A stretch of 26,414 nt of DNA from Sphingomonadales bacterium UBA2683 (GCA_002354635.1 DELZ01000003.1:413060-439473), one strand, 5' to 3'. Shown: positions 1 through 8,856, counted from the first letter of the stretch. Made by a program: numbers and translations. The notes: generated by a model not told the origin, from the sequence alone.

Positions 1-2
1 TT

Positions 3-203
3 TCCTGCCATTATATCGGCGGGCGGGACATCGGGGACTGCGAGAAGGATTTTGAACCGGGCATGGAATTTGTCGGATTGAGCGTGGACGCGGAACGCAA
101 AAGGGTGACCGCCTCGGTCCCGATGATTGCATCAGCGACGGCTGAATTTCGCGAAGGCTGGGGCTGTCAGTTACTGACAGACGCCCGGTTGGCGGACGAG
201 TAG
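3..203 (+). CDS. 3' end of a small protein resembling the Cys-containing N-terminal region of class C beta-lactamase-like serine hydrolases (partial)
   Basis: The third frame is open from the window edge to a TAG at 201-203, giving 66 residues and no start codon inside the window. It begins SCHYIGGRD, has a middle stretch GLSVDAERKRVTASV and ends near EGWGCQLLTD. The pattern of an early cysteine, a G-R-D turn, a V-D-x-x-x-x-x-V-T-A strand and a late G-x-G-C resembles, from memory, the region that precedes the catalytic domain in many sphingomonad serine hydrolases. Here the frame stops straight afterwards and no catalytic S-x-x-K domain follows, so it is either a stand-alone small protein or a truncated gene. 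It converges on mnmA with a single base between the two stop codons. The function is not established. Confidence 0.5.
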   Translation, partial: SCHYIGGRDIGDCEKDFEPGMEFVGLSVDAERKRVTASVPMIASATAEFREGWGCQLLTDARLADE

Positions 204-204
204 G

Positions 205-1338
205 CTAGACTTCCACGCCCGCAAGCCATTGCTGCTCAACCGCAGCGGTGCTGTCGATCCAGCCGCCACCCAACACCCGTTCCTTGTGATAAAAAACTGC
301 CGCCTGGCCTGGAGATACGCCAAATTCCGGATTGTGAAATTGCAGCTTCTGTCCTTCCAGCCGGGCGAGGGTCGGCTTGGCCATCGACCGGACCTTGACC
401 TCGACCGGGCCGGCATAGTCGCCGCCGATCCAGTTGATGTCCCGCAGCGCGGCCGAGGCAACCGCCAGAGCCGCTTTCGGGCCGACGATAACGCGCTTCG
501 TTTCCGGTTCCAGCCGGATCACATAAAGCGGCTCCACCTGGCCGCCAATTTCGAGTCCCTTGCGTTGACCCACCGTATAATGGATAAGCCCCTTGTGCCG
601 ACCCATTGACCTGCCGTCGATATGGACAATCTCGCCGTCATCGTCCGCATCCGGTCGCAATTTGCGGACCACGCTGGCATAATCTCCATTGGGAACGAAG
701 CAGATATCCTGGCTATCGGGCTTGAACGCCACCGCCAGTCCCATTTCCTCGGCAATTTCGCGCACTTGCGTCTTGGGCATGTCACCCAGCGGGAAACGCA
801 GATAGTCCAGCTGATCCTGGGTGGTTGCGAACAGGAAATAGCTCTGGTCGCGCGCAGGATCGAGGGCCCGGTGCAACTGGGCGCCATCCGGTGTCGCGAC
901 ACGCCTGACATAGTGACCCGTTGCCAGACAGTCCGCCCCCAGCTCGCGGGACAGTTGTAGCAAATCGGTAAATTTGACGCCCATATTGCACTGCACACAG
1001 GGAATCGGCGTCCGCCCCGCCATATATTCATCGGCGAAGACATCCATCACCGAATCCTTGAACCGGCTGGCGTGATCGAAAACATAATGGGCGATACCGA
1101 GCCGGTCGGCCACCGCGCGGGCGTCGCGGATATCCTGTCCGGCGCAGCAGCTTCCCACGCGCCCCACGGCTTCGCCATGATCATAAAGCTGCAAGGTGAT
1201 ACCGATGGTTTCGGCACCGGTGCGCGCCGCCAGCGCCGCAACAACGCTCGAATCCACGCCGCCCGACATTGCCACCACGATGCGCTTGCCGCTCAGGTCA
1301 TCGCCCAGCTGAAAATTTCCGTTGATTCTGTCTGTCAT
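205..1338 (-). CDS. mnmA: tRNA-specific 2-thiouridylase MnmA
   Basis: This 377-residue protein has the family's usual length. MnmA uses ATP and persulfide sulfur to thiolate U34 in the wobble position of tRNA-Lys, -Glu and -Gln in the cytoplasm. The PP-loop SGGVDSS lies at residues 25-31. The two catalytic cysteines are recognisable as C117 (in PCVQCN) and C213 (in DSQDICFVP), matching the conserved pair of the family. Other family blocks are ATGHYVR (139-145), DQSYFLF (164-170) and the C-terminal YTVGQRKGL stretch. The ATG at 1338 is the natural start; a purine-rich AAGGA element lies about 15 bases upstream, which is rather distant. The gene stands alone on the minus strand and converges on the ORF ending at 203. 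Confidence 0.97.
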   Translation of the reverse strand: MTDRINGNFQLGDDLSGKRIVVAMSGGVDSSVVAALAARTGAETIGITLQLYDHGEAVGRVGSCCAGQDIRDARAVADRLGIAHYVFDHASRFKDSVMDVFADEYMAGRTPIPCVQCNMGVKFTDLLQLSRELGADCLATGHYVRRVATPDGAQLHRALDPARDQSYFLFATTQDQLDYLRFPLGDMPKTQVREIAEEMGLAVAFKPDSQDICFVPNGDYASVVRKLRPDADDDGEIVHIDGRSMGRHKGLIHYTVGQRKGLEIGGQVEPLYVIRLEPETKRVIVGPKAALAVASAALRDINWIGGDYAGPVEVKVRSMAKPTLARLEGQKLQFHNPEFGVSPGQAAVFYHKERVLGGGWIDSTAAVEQQWLAGVEV

Positions 1339-1527
1339 CTCAATTGCCGTCCTTAAAGAAATCCCGCCGTTAGCGCCAGCGCAGCGAACATTTGCTTCTA
1401 TTGGTCCCGATATGATCCATTTTGGTACGAGTTGCCCGGATACAAGGAAGGTTTGCTTAACTTGTCCTAAGGCCGTGTGAACAGCTCTTTTACACTAGCT
1501 TATATCTTCGCTGCTAGACCCACGGCT

Positions 1528-1860
1528 ATGGACATGAACTTTCCCCACAGGCACCGCGGCAAGACTGCGGACAATGAAGGCGCTGCAGGCAGCGGCAAAT
1601 TTGCCGACCAGACATCCTTGCTGGAACGTGCCATTGCCCGGCAGACCTCGAGCCAGTCGGCAAAGGATTTTGGTGCGGCCCGTGTGGGTGAGCGAGACAT
1701 CAGGGCGGCCGTCCGCTCCTCCTTCATGGAAGACCGGATGGCTTTTTTTGCTGGCAGACTGGGTTCAAACTTGGCCGGTAGCAGGCATTCCACATTGTTC
1801 AGAACCGGATGTTTCCGGCCGGATCTGGCACAGCGGGAAATGGATAAAATGCATAGATAA
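1528..1860 (+). CDS. hypothetical protein, doubtful
   Basis: An open frame of about 110 residues starts at ATG 1528 (or ATG 1534) and ends with TAA at 1858-1860. The translation is polar, with many Arg, Ala and Ser residues (for example SLLERAIARQTSSQSAKDF), and has no signal peptide, membrane segment or motif I recognise. Third codon positions look GC-rich, as in the neighbouring genes, which argues mildly for coding. No convincing Shine-Dalgarno sequence precedes either ATG, and a 197-codon frame runs antisense over the same stretch. It fills an otherwise empty interval between mnmA and sciP. It may be a lineage-specific small gene or only a chance ORF. Confidence 0.35.
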   Translation: MDMNFPHRHRGKTADNEGAAGSGKFADQTSLLERAIARQTSSQSAKDFGAARVGERDIRAAVRSSFMEDRMAFFAGRLGSNLAGSRHSTLFRTGCFRPDLAQREMDKMHR

Positions 1861-1980
1861 TCGAATATATAAACGCGACGTTTACCTTGGCAGTTCAGGT
1901 AATCGAAAAACTCTGCCGTTACCAAGGCGAAAGGTGACGGGAAACGGAGTAAAATGCCAAATGGCAAAATTGAGGTCAGT

Positions 1981-2280
1981 ATGATTGAAAACCAGAAGAT
2001 AAAACCAGCGCAAGTTGTCGGGCCCCTGGGCGAACCGCTAACCATTGATGATTTGCCAAAACCCGGCACAACTCGCTGGGTGGTACGCCGCAAGGCTGAA
2101 GTTGTGGCAGCCGTGAATGGTGGGCTGCTGTCGGTTGACGAAGTTTGCGATCGCTACGATCTTTCCCTGGAAGAATTTGCGTCTTGGCAACGGGCTGTCG
2201 ACCGGTCCGGAATGCCCGGACTGCGCGTCACGCGGATACAGCATTATCGCGACTTGTACGAACGTCAGCAAAAATATTGA
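1981..2280 (+). CDS. sciP: CtrA inhibitor SciP (DUF1153 family)
   Basis: This 99-residue protein belongs to DUF1153, the family of SciP, a small helix-turn-helix protein that in Caulobacter binds CtrA and blocks transcription of CtrA-dependent genes. The family core is plainly visible: LPKPGTTRWVVRRKAEVVAA, GLLSVDEVCDRYDLSLEEF, then SWQRAVDRSGMPGLRVTRIQ and a tail ending YERQQKY. I chose ATG 1981 because the family normally begins M-I-E-N and a GAGGT element sits at 1972-1976. An in-frame ATG at 1954, with its own GGAG at 1946-1949, would add nine residues. A hairpin terminator follows at 2312-2344, so it looks monocistronic. By homology its role is restriction of CtrA output to the right phase of the cell cycle. 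Confidence 0.93.
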   Translation: MIENQKIKPAQVVGPLGEPLTIDDLPKPGTTRWVVRRKAEVVAAVNGGLLSVDEVCDRYDLSLEEFASWQRAVDRSGMPGLRVTRIQHYRDLYERQQKY

Positions 2281-2311
2281 CAGGCCACTGCCCGACTTCC
2301 ACTTGATGATG

Positions 2312-2344
2312 GGGCCGCAGGACCAGTTCCAGCGGCCCTTTTTT
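2312..2344 (+). terminator. intrinsic terminator after sciP
   Basis: GGGCCGC at 2312-2318 pairs perfectly with GCGGCCC at 2332-2338 around a 13-base loop and runs directly into a T tract at 2339-2344. It lies 32 bases after the sciP stop. Confidence 0.85.
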
Positions 2345-2431
2345 ATTCCTTCTAGTCCAAGCAATAATCCTGTATGTAGCTGTATTCTCAAGCGAAGGGG
2401 ATTCACTTTCGCACAAATGCAGGAGGAATAT

Positions 2432-2695
2432 ATGGGTTGGATTATTGCATTGATCGTTGGCGGCGTTGCTGGCTGGCTCGCCAGCATGGTAATGGGGCGC
2501 GATGCTTCCATGGGCGTCTTCTTGAACATCATTGTCGGTATCATCGGTTCGGTTATTGGTAATTTTGTCGGCGGCTATTTTGGTTTTGGCGGCAGTATAC
2601 AGGAATTTTCAATCACCGGCCTGTTCACGGCTTTTGTCGGAGCCGTCGTACTGTTGCTGATCCTGAACCTCGTTCAGCGCGGCAGAGTACGTTAA
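2432..2695 (+). CDS. GlsB/YeaQ/YmgE family (transglycosylase-associated) stress membrane protein
   Basis: This is a small 87-residue inner-membrane protein of the GlsB/YeaQ/YmgE family (Pfam transglycosylase-associated protein). It opens MGWIIALIVGGVAGWLAS and contains three hydrophobic, glycine-rich segments at roughly residues 2-20, 27-50 and 58-80. The central G-x-x-x-N-I-I-V-G-I-I-G-S-V-I-G-N motif and the FGGS turn are typical of the family. A strong AGGAGG at 2421-2426 lies five bases before ATG 2432, which fixes the start; longer upstream reading has no support. Members are associated with general stress responses, but the biochemical role is unclear. I saw no EcfG-type promoter (GGAAC...GTT) upstream. 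A long hairpin follows at 2727-2759. Confidence 0.93.
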   Translation: MGWIIALIVGGVAGWLASMVMGRDASMGVFLNIIVGIIGSVIGNFVGGYFGFGGSIQEFSITGLFTAFVGAVVLLLILNLVQRGRVR

Positions 2696-2726
2696 AACCC
2701 GCTTTTCAACAGACAATTTACTGACA

Positions 2727-2759
2727 GAAAGGGCCGGTTCGGTGGCAATCGGCCCTTTC
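2727..2759 (+). terminator. hairpin terminator after the GlsB-type gene
   Basis: GAAAGGGCCG (2727-2736) and CGGCCCTTTC (2750-2759) form a perfect 10-bp stem with a 13-base loop, 31 bases past the stop codon. The U-rich part is inside the descending arm rather than after it, a form common in alphaproteobacteria, and the stem is symmetric enough to act in both directions. Confidence 0.75.
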
Positions 2760-2946
2760 GTATGATGACGTTGGTCGTTGATCGAAGCGAGGCTTGCAAG
2801 AGCCCCCCAGTCCTGTTCCCGCTTGCCGGCGGTGCCATATTTATGTAACACAGTTGGTGGAAAACCGAACTGAACGGAAAATCAGCGATTCTTTTGTGTA
2901 TTGCAGCGTCAAAATACGATAAGAGCCCGATCGAAGAGTAAATATA

Positions 2947-4125
2947 ATGAACTATGAATCCACCATTCCCAGCGAAGATGTCGAGATCCTGGACGACGCC
3001 GAAGCACGTGCCACGATCCGGCGGCGTTTGATCGTCACGGCTGCTGTCGTATTGGCGCTTCTGTTCGCTTATATCGGTTATCATTATTTTATGGGCAGCG
3101 CCGGTGTCGATGACACTGCGAACCAGGCTCCGACGGTCACGGTGATGGAACCCGGCAAGCAGCAAGTGACGCGAATGATCAACGCCACTGGAACGCTGGC
3201 GGCACGGCGGGAGATTCCGATCAGTGTGGTCGGTGAAGGCGGAAGGGTGACCAATGTCCTTGTCGACGCCGGCGACTGGGTCAAGCAGGGCCAAGTCATG
3301 GCCAGTATCGACCGGTCGGTTCAATCCCAGCAAGCAGCAGGCCTTGAAGCCTCGGTCGGCGCCGCTCGCGCCGATCTCAATCTGGCGCAGGCGAATCTGG
3401 ATCGCGCAGTACAGCTGGTCGATCGAGGATTTATTTCCAAGGCCGATATAGACCGGCTGACAGCAACCCGTGATTCCGCTGTTGCGCGTGTGCGCGTAGC
3501 GCAGGCGCAGTTGAACGAGACGCGCGCAAGAAATACCCGTCTGAATATCATCGCCCCCAAGGCAGGATATGTTCTGGAACGCAATGTCGAACCGGGGCAA
3601 ACGGTGACTCAGGGCAGCGGCACGCTGTTCCTTTTGGCCCAGAACGGGGAAATGGAACTGCAAGCGCAGCTCGGTGAAGCTGATCTGGCCAATGTTTCGG
3701 TGGGAACCAGCGCGCAAGTCACTCCGGTCGGTACCGACAAGGTGCTCACCGGTCAAATATGGCAGATTTCTCCTGTCATCGACAAGCAATCCCGGCAGGG
3801 TATCGCAAAAATTGCTCTGGGTTACGACGTCGCCTTGCGTCCGGGAGGCTTTGCCAGCGCTCGCATCAAAAGCGGTACCTCCGAAATGTCTGTCTTGCCT
3901 GAATCGGCATTGCAGAACGACAGCAAAGGCAGCTTTGTCTATGTGGTAGGGCCGGACAACAAGGCGGAGCGGCGTGATGTCGTAGTGGGCTCTGTCTCCG
4001 AAGCGGGGATTTCGATCACTTCTGGTTTGAGCGGAAACGAAAAAGTCGTGCTGCGTGCTGGCGGTTTCCTGAGTCCAGGCGAAACCGTTCAGCCGAGCGT
4101 CCAGAAGAAAGCCGACGGCGCATGA
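2947..4125 (+). CDS. RND efflux periplasmic adaptor (membrane fusion protein, HlyD/AcrA type)
   Basis: This 392-residue adaptor links an inner-membrane RND pump to an outer-membrane channel. A short cytoplasmic N terminus (1-24, acidic) precedes one transmembrane anchor at about 28-48; there is no lipobox cysteine, unlike AcrA. The first half of the biotinyl-lipoyl-like domain (ISVVGEGGRVTNVLVDAGDWVKQGQVMASID), an alpha-helical hairpin (about 120-200, rich in Ala, Arg and Gln) and the second lipoyl half (IIAPKAGYVLERNVEPGQTV) follow in the usual order. A beta-barrel and membrane-proximal domain close the protein (GSFVYVVGPDNKAERRDVVVGS). The permease starts 25 bases after the stop, so the two are co-transcribed. 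No outer-membrane TolC-like partner is encoded here. The substrate cannot be read from the sequence. Confidence 0.93.
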   Translation: MNYESTIPSEDVEILDDAEARATIRRRLIVTAAVVLALLFAYIGYHYFMGSAGVDDTANQAPTVTVMEPGKQQVTRMINATGTLAARREIPISVVGEGGRVTNVLVDAGDWVKQGQVMASIDRSVQSQQAAGLEASVGAARADLNLAQANLDRAVQLVDRGFISKADIDRLTATRDSAVARVRVAQAQLNETRARNTRLNIIAPKAGYVLERNVEPGQTVTQGSGTLFLLAQNGEMELQAQLGEADLANVSVGTSAQVTPVGTDKVLTGQIWQISPVIDKQSRQGIAKIALGYDVALRPGGFASARIKSGTSEMSVLPESALQNDSKGSFVYVVGPDNKAERRDVVVGSVSEAGISITSGLSGNEKVVLRAGGFLSPGETVQPSVQKKADGA

Positions 4126-4150
4126 TTGGCGCAAATTTGGGGCCTGATCG

Positions 4151-7100
4151 ATGAATCTTCGTAATATTTCAGCCTGGAGCACACGAAATCCAGTCGCGCC
4201 GCTGGTATTTTTCGCAGGGCTGCTTTTTGCTGGCTTGCTGAGCTTCATCCGCATGGACGTGGTCAATAATCCGGAAGTCGAATTTCCGGCGGTCACCGTT
4301 GCAATCTCACAGCCCGGTGCCGCTCCGACGGAAATTGAGAACCAGATCACCCAGCGTATCGAAGCGGCGGTACGCTCGATCAGCGGAGTGAAGAATATCA
4401 GCTCGACCGCAAGTGAGGGCAGCAGCCGCACTTTTGTCGAGTTTGAAATTGGCGCTGATGTAAACAACAGTGTCAACGAAGTAAAAAATGCGGTCGATCA
4501 AATTCGCAGTTCCTTGCCCGACGGCATTCTGGAGCCACAGGTATCCAAGGTCGACGCAGTTGGCGGTCCGATCGCCTATTTTGCTGTCAAAGCCGACGAC
4601 ATGACCGTGGAGCAACTCAGCTGGTTTGTCGATGATACGGTGGCCAAGCGGCTGCTGTCAGTAGATGGAATGGCAGAGGTTGACCGGTTCGGCGGGGTCG
4701 ACAGGGAAATCCGGGTCATTCTGAAACCCGAACGGATGCAGGCGCTGGGCGTGACCGCTAGCCAAGTCAACGCCGCCTTGCGTCAGGTTAATATCAATGC
4801 TGCCGGTGGACGGGCAGAAGTTGGCGGTACCCGCCAATCGGTCCGTGTTCTGGGCAATGCCGACGATGCTTATGCACTGTCGCAGACCCAAATATCCCTG
4901 CGCAATGGTGAAACGGTCAAGTTGAGCGACGTCGCAGAAGTTAGCGATTCTTTTGGCGAACGCAGTTCCATCAGCAAGGTCAGAGGTGTCGAAGTTGTCA
5001 ATTTCGCGATGTCGCGAGCCCGCGGTGCGTCCGACGTAACCGTTTTCGACAACGCGGTCGAGATCATGGACAAGATCGAAGCGGAAGTTCCGGGGATCGA
5101 GTTCATTCCGTTGTTTAACAGCGTCAACTACACCAAGTCACAATATAAGAGCTCCATGCTGGCGATGATCGAAGGCGCGATTTTGGCCGTGGTGGTCGTG
5201 TTCATATTTCTTCGCGATTGGCGGGCAACGGTGATCTCGGCAATCGCTATCCCCTTGTCGGCGATACCGACATTCTGGTTCATGGACCTGCTGGGCTTCA
5301 ATCTGAATTTCCTCTCGCTGCTCGCATTGGGTCTGGTGGCCGGTGTCCTTGTCGATGATGCCATTGTGGAGATCGAGAATATCGTGCGCCACATGCGCAT
5401 GGGCAAAACGGCTTATCAGGCCTCCATTGACGCGGCTGACGAGATCGGTCTCGCGGTCGTTGCGACGTCTTTCTGTATTGTCGCGGTATTCCTTCCTGTT
5501 GGCTTGATGCCTGGCATTTCCGGACAATTTTTCAAGAATTTCGGCATTACGGTCGTGATTTCGGTGCTGATGAGTCTCGCGGTCGCGCGGATGATAACGC
5601 CGATGATTGCTGCATATTTTCTCCAGGCGAAGGGACACGCCGAACATGGTGGCGGTGTCTTGATGGACCGTTATATGCAGTTGTTGGAGTGGGTGCTGGA
5701 CCGTTCGCAGGCTGATCGCATACGCGAGACGCTGGTCCCTGCCAAAACGGTATGGTGGCAATATCTGATCGGCTTCCTGCTATTCACCCTGATTGTGGTC
5801 ATATTTGTCGGAGTCTCGTCGGCGGTAGGGATGACCCTGAATGGCCTGATGGCCGCTTGGATCCCCAGTGACTTCCTGCGGGCGATATTGAGCTTGATAG
5901 CCGGCGTTGTCGCCGGATTCTTCGCTGCACGGCTGCTTGTGGAAGTGATCAGGCGCGCGGTCGCGGCGATCGGTGGCCGTTTTGCCGACTGGTATGCCTA
6001 TCGGTCTGGCCGGTTTCTCGCCCGCGGCCATGATCACCGCATGTGGATGATGGGCACGGGAGTCCTGTCCTTTGTCCTGACGGTGATATTATTTGCAATA
6101 ACCCCTGCAGAATTTCAGCCGACCACCAATGAGGACAACAGCCGTATCCAGATCGAGGTCGTGCCTGGCACGACGCTGGAACAGACGGAGAAAATTGCCG
6201 ACCGGGTGTCGGACCTGATGTATGCCCAGCCCGAAGTCGAACGCGCCCTGACCCGTGTGCGTGAGACAAACGCGACGGTGTTCGTGAGTTTGAAGGAAGA
6301 TCGCAAGAAAACATCAATTGAGTTTGAACGGAGCCTCTTACCGGAACTGCAGAAAATTCCCGACGCCCGCATTTCTTTCCAGTCACAGAGCGGCGGTGGC
6401 GGAACCGGGCGCGACATATCGATCATGCTGACGGGGTCCGATCCGGATCTCCTCGATGTTACGGCCGCAAAGCTCGTCGAGGAAATGAAAGGGATCGATC
6501 TGGTGCGGGCTCCCCGTATCGCAGCGGATTTGAGCCGTCCGGAAATCATTATCACGCCGCATATGGATCTGGCATCGCAACTGGGTGTCACCACGGCAAC
6601 GCTAAGCCAGACGATCCGCATCGCGACGCTCGGCGAAATTGATCAGAATGCAGCCAAATTCTCTCTGTCGGACCGGCAAATCCCGATCCGCGTCATGCTG
6701 CCCCTCGAATCGAGGAACGACCTGAATACGATAAAGAATCTGCCGATTCCGATTGCCAGCGGTGGCACCGTCCCGCTCAGCCGCGTGGCTTCGGTCAGCT
6801 TTGGCTCCGGTCCGACATCGATTCAGCGCTACAACCAGAACCGACGGACCTTTGTCGGAGCGGATCTGGCCCCCGACGTCATCAAGGGGGAGGCGATGAC
6901 AAAAATCTATGATCTTCCGATCATGAAAAACCTGCCCACGGGTGTTTCGAACGAAGCGTTCGGCGAAGATGAATGGCAGCAAGAACTTGCGGTCAATTTC
7001 GTGATCGCCCTGATCGCCGGCATCTTGCTCGTTTTCGCAACGCTGGTGCTGCTTTACAAGCGCTTGATGTCGCCACTGGTCAACATGGGTTCACTGGCAT

Positions 7101-7576
7101 TGGCTCCGCTCGGCGGCATGCTGCTGGTCTGGGCATTTGACAAATCGCTCTCGATGCCGGTGCTGATCGGCGTGCTGATGCTGCTGGGCATCGTCAGTAA
7201 AAACTCCATTCTGCTGATCGACTTTGCAATCGAGGAAATGGAAAAAGGCGTGCCGAAGTTTCAGGCAATCATGGATGCCGGGCACAAGCGTGCCCAGCCG
7301 ATCGTCATGACCACGGTTGCCATGACCGCCGGTATGGTGCCGACAGCCCTGTCCCTGTCCGGCGACGGTGCCTGGCGCGCGCCGATGGGCATCGTGGTTA
7401 TTGGCGGTCTTGTGGTCTCGACGCTGCTGACTCTTGTCATTGTCCCTGCCGGTTTCAGTCTGGCAGATGGATTCGAACGCCGGGCCGGACCTTGGCTGCG
7501 CAATCGGCTGCTGACCTACAAGCCTGGCGATGACCGTCATGATCGGCCCGACGCAGAAGTCCAGCCCGCCGAGTGA
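4151..7576 (+). CDS. RND efflux transporter permease (AcrB/HAE1-like) with an extra two-helix insert
   Basis: This is the proton-driven inner-membrane pump of the tripartite efflux system, 1,141 residues against about 1,030-1,050 for typical relatives. Family blocks are clear: N-terminal ISAWSTRNPVAPLVFF, the porter-domain PGAAPTEIENQITQRIE, the TM4 proton-relay pair D402-D403 in LVDDAIVEIEN, and the TM10 lysine K1017 in GIVSKNSILLIDFA. The extra length lies between TM6 (ending near 490) and TM7 (starting near 631). Two additional hydrophobic stretches occur there, about 537-560 and 575-600, where classical pumps have only a short amphipathic helix. Its TGA at 7574-7576 overlaps the GTG start of the DUF445 gene, implying translational coupling. 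Exported substrate is unknown. Confidence 0.95.
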   Translation: MNLRNISAWSTRNPVAPLVFFAGLLFAGLLSFIRMDVVNNPEVEFPAVTVAISQPGAAPTEIENQITQRIEAAVRSISGVKNISSTASEGSSRTFVEFEIGADVNNSVNEVKNAVDQIRSSLPDGILEPQVSKVDAVGGPIAYFAVKADDMTVEQLSWFVDDTVAKRLLSVDGMAEVDRFGGVDREIRVILKPERMQALGVTASQVNAALRQVNINAAGGRAEVGGTRQSVRVLGNADDAYALSQTQISLRNGETVKLSDVAEVSDSFGERSSISKVRGVEVVNFAMSRARGASDVTVFDNAVEIMDKIEAEVPGIEFIPLFNSVNYTKSQYKSSMLAMIEGAILAVVVVFIFLRDWRATVISAIAIPLSAIPTFWFMDLLGFNLNFLSLLALGLVAGVLVDDAIVEIENIVRHMRMGKTAYQASIDAADEIGLAVVATSFCIVAVFLPVGLMPGISGQFFKNFGITVVISVLMSLAVARMITPMIAAYFLQAKGHAEHGGGVLMDRYMQLLEWVLDRSQADRIRETLVPAKTVWWQYLIGFLLFTLIVVIFVGVSSAVGMTLNGLMAAWIPSDFLRAILSLIAGVVAGFFAARLLVEVIRRAVAAIGGRFADWYAYRSGRFLARGHDHRMWMMGTGVLSFVLTVILFAITPAEFQPTTNEDNSRIQIEVVPGTTLEQTEKIADRVSDLMYAQPEVERALTRVRETNATVFVSLKEDRKKTSIEFERSLLPELQKIPDARISFQSQSGGGGTGRDISIMLTGSDPDLLDVTAAKLVEEMKGIDLVRAPRIAADLSRPEIIITPHMDLASQLGVTTATLSQTIRIATLGEIDQNAAKFSLSDRQIPIRVMLPLESRNDLNTIKNLPIPIASGGTVPLSRVASVSFGSGPTSIQRYNQNRRTFVGADLAPDVIKGEAMTKIYDLPIMKNLPTGVSNEAFGEDEWQQELAVNFVIALIAGILLVFATLVLLYKRLMSPLVNMGSLALAPLGGMLLVWAFDKSLSMPVLIGVLMLLGIVSKNSILLIDFAIEEMEKGVPKFQAIMDAGHKRAQPIVMTTVAMTAGMVPTALSLSGDGAWRAPMGIVVIGGLVVSTLLTLVIVPAGFSLADGFERRAGPWLRNRLLTYKPGDDRHDRPDAEVQPAE

Positions 7577-8856
7577 AGCCCATATCGTCAAAGATTGCCA
7601 GTAGCGACGGCGCCAGCGCGGCCGCCAAAACCAATAATGCCGGTCAGGACATGAAAATCATTGCCACCGGCATGCTGGTAGTCATGGCGATCATTTACGT
7701 CACGTCGAAAAGCTATGAAGCCGTGCATCCGGCAATCGGATTCGTGCGCGCCTTTGCCGAAGCGGCGATGGTCGGGGGCCTGGCAGACTGGTTCGCAGTC
7801 ACCGCTTTGTTCCGACACCCCATGGGCCTGCCGATACCGCATACCGCAATCATACCCCGCAACAAGGACCGGATCGGCGACACGCTGGCCAATTTCCTCA
7901 AGGACAATTTCCTGATCTCCCGCCTGGTGGCCCAGCGCATGCGGCACGTCGATCTGGCCAGTGGTATCGGACGCTTTCTGCAATCGCCGAGCGGCGGGGA
8001 AGGCAGACTCAAATTCGGTGCATCACGACTTTTGGGCGATGCCATTGCCTCACTCGACAAGGATCGCCTCGGTACCATGTTCAAGGGTGCCGTAAAAAAA
8101 CAGGCCGTGAATCTCGATATCGCGACACCCATGGGACAAATTCTCGAGGTGGTGATGGCTGAAAACCGTCACGGCCCGCTGATCGATTCCACCATTCGCT
8201 GGGCCTATCGTACGCTGGACACCAATGAATCGGTGATTCGCAATATCGTGACCGACCGCGCCAATGCGGTGATGCGCTGGACCGGCCTTGACGACCGCGT
8301 TGCCAACGAGGTGCTCGACGGCCTCTACAAATTGCTTGCCGACATGGCAGCCGATCCCCATCACCCCGTCCGCGCCAAAACCGAAGAAAGTCTGGTGCAA
8401 CTGGCGTCCGAACTGCGCCATGATCCTGATCTTCGGCAAAAGGTCAACGAATGGAAACTCGAGATAATCGAGAATCCGGCCATTGCATCCTGGCTTGATG
8501 GTATCTGGGAACAAGGCCGCGAAGCGCTGTTACGCGCTGCCCGTGATCCCAATGCTGCGCTGGCCGGTCAGTTCGGGGACGCGCTGGTCCAGCTGGGCGT
8601 CAGTCTGCAGCAGGACAGGCAGCTCAATCGACAGATCAACCGATTCGGCCGGCGTGCCGTCATCGGCGTGGTCGACAGTTACGGCGACAATATCGTCAAG
8701 CTGGTGTCAGAAACGATCCGCAGCTGGGATACCCAGACGATCACCGACCGGGTTGAAAATGCGGTCGGGCGCGACCTGCAGTTCATACGGGTGAATGGGA
8801 CACTGGTCGGCGGACTGGTCGGCCTGCTCCTTCATTTGCTCGGCTACTGGATCTAG
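7573..8856 (+). CDS. DUF445 family membrane protein (YjiN-like)
   Basis: This is a 427-residue DUF445 protein. The family hallmark EAAMVGGLADWFAVTALFRHPMGLPIPHTAIIPRNKDRIG is visible at about residues 60-100. A membrane segment lies at about 27-45, and a second at the extreme C terminus (LVGGLVGLLLHLLGYW); the long middle is helical and probably extramembrane. The assumed start is GTG 7573, which overlaps the permease stop as GTGA. An internal in-frame ATG at codon 27 (MKIIATGML) is a possible alternative start just before the first membrane segment. The family's biochemical role is not defined, and the coupling to an efflux pump is the only contextual hint. The TAG at 8854-8856 overlaps the opposing glutamate dehydrogenase stop. 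Confidence 0.9.
   Translation: MKPISSKIASSDGASAAAKTNNAGQDMKIIATGMLVVMAIIYVTSKSYEAVHPAIGFVRAFAEAAMVGGLADWFAVTALFRHPMGLPIPHTAIIPRNKDRIGDTLANFLKDNFLISRLVAQRMRHVDLASGIGRFLQSPSGGEGRLKFGASRLLGDAIASLDKDRLGTMFKGAVKKQAVNLDIATPMGQILEVVMAENRHGPLIDSTIRWAYRTLDTNESVIRNIVTDRANAVMRWTGLDDRVANEVLDGLYKLLADMAADPHHPVRAKTEESLVQLASELRHDPDLRQKVNEWKLEIIENPAIASWLDGIWEQGREALLRAARDPNAALAGQFGDALVQLGVSLQQDRQLNRQINRFGRRAVIGVVDSYGDNIVKLVSETIRSWDTQTITDRVENAVGRDLQFIRVNGTLVGGLVGLLLHLLGYWI

Noticed and set aside
1457..1471. TTAA, seven bases, TAAG as a possible CtrA box upstream of the sciP region.
   Set aside because: The second half does not match TTAA and the site lies more than 500 bases before sciP; no better CtrA site was seen in 1861-1980.
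2692..4476. A 594-codon minus-strand frame across the efflux adaptor gene.
   Set aside because: It is antisense to the recognised adaptor and the permease start, and runs through the hairpin at 2727-2759.
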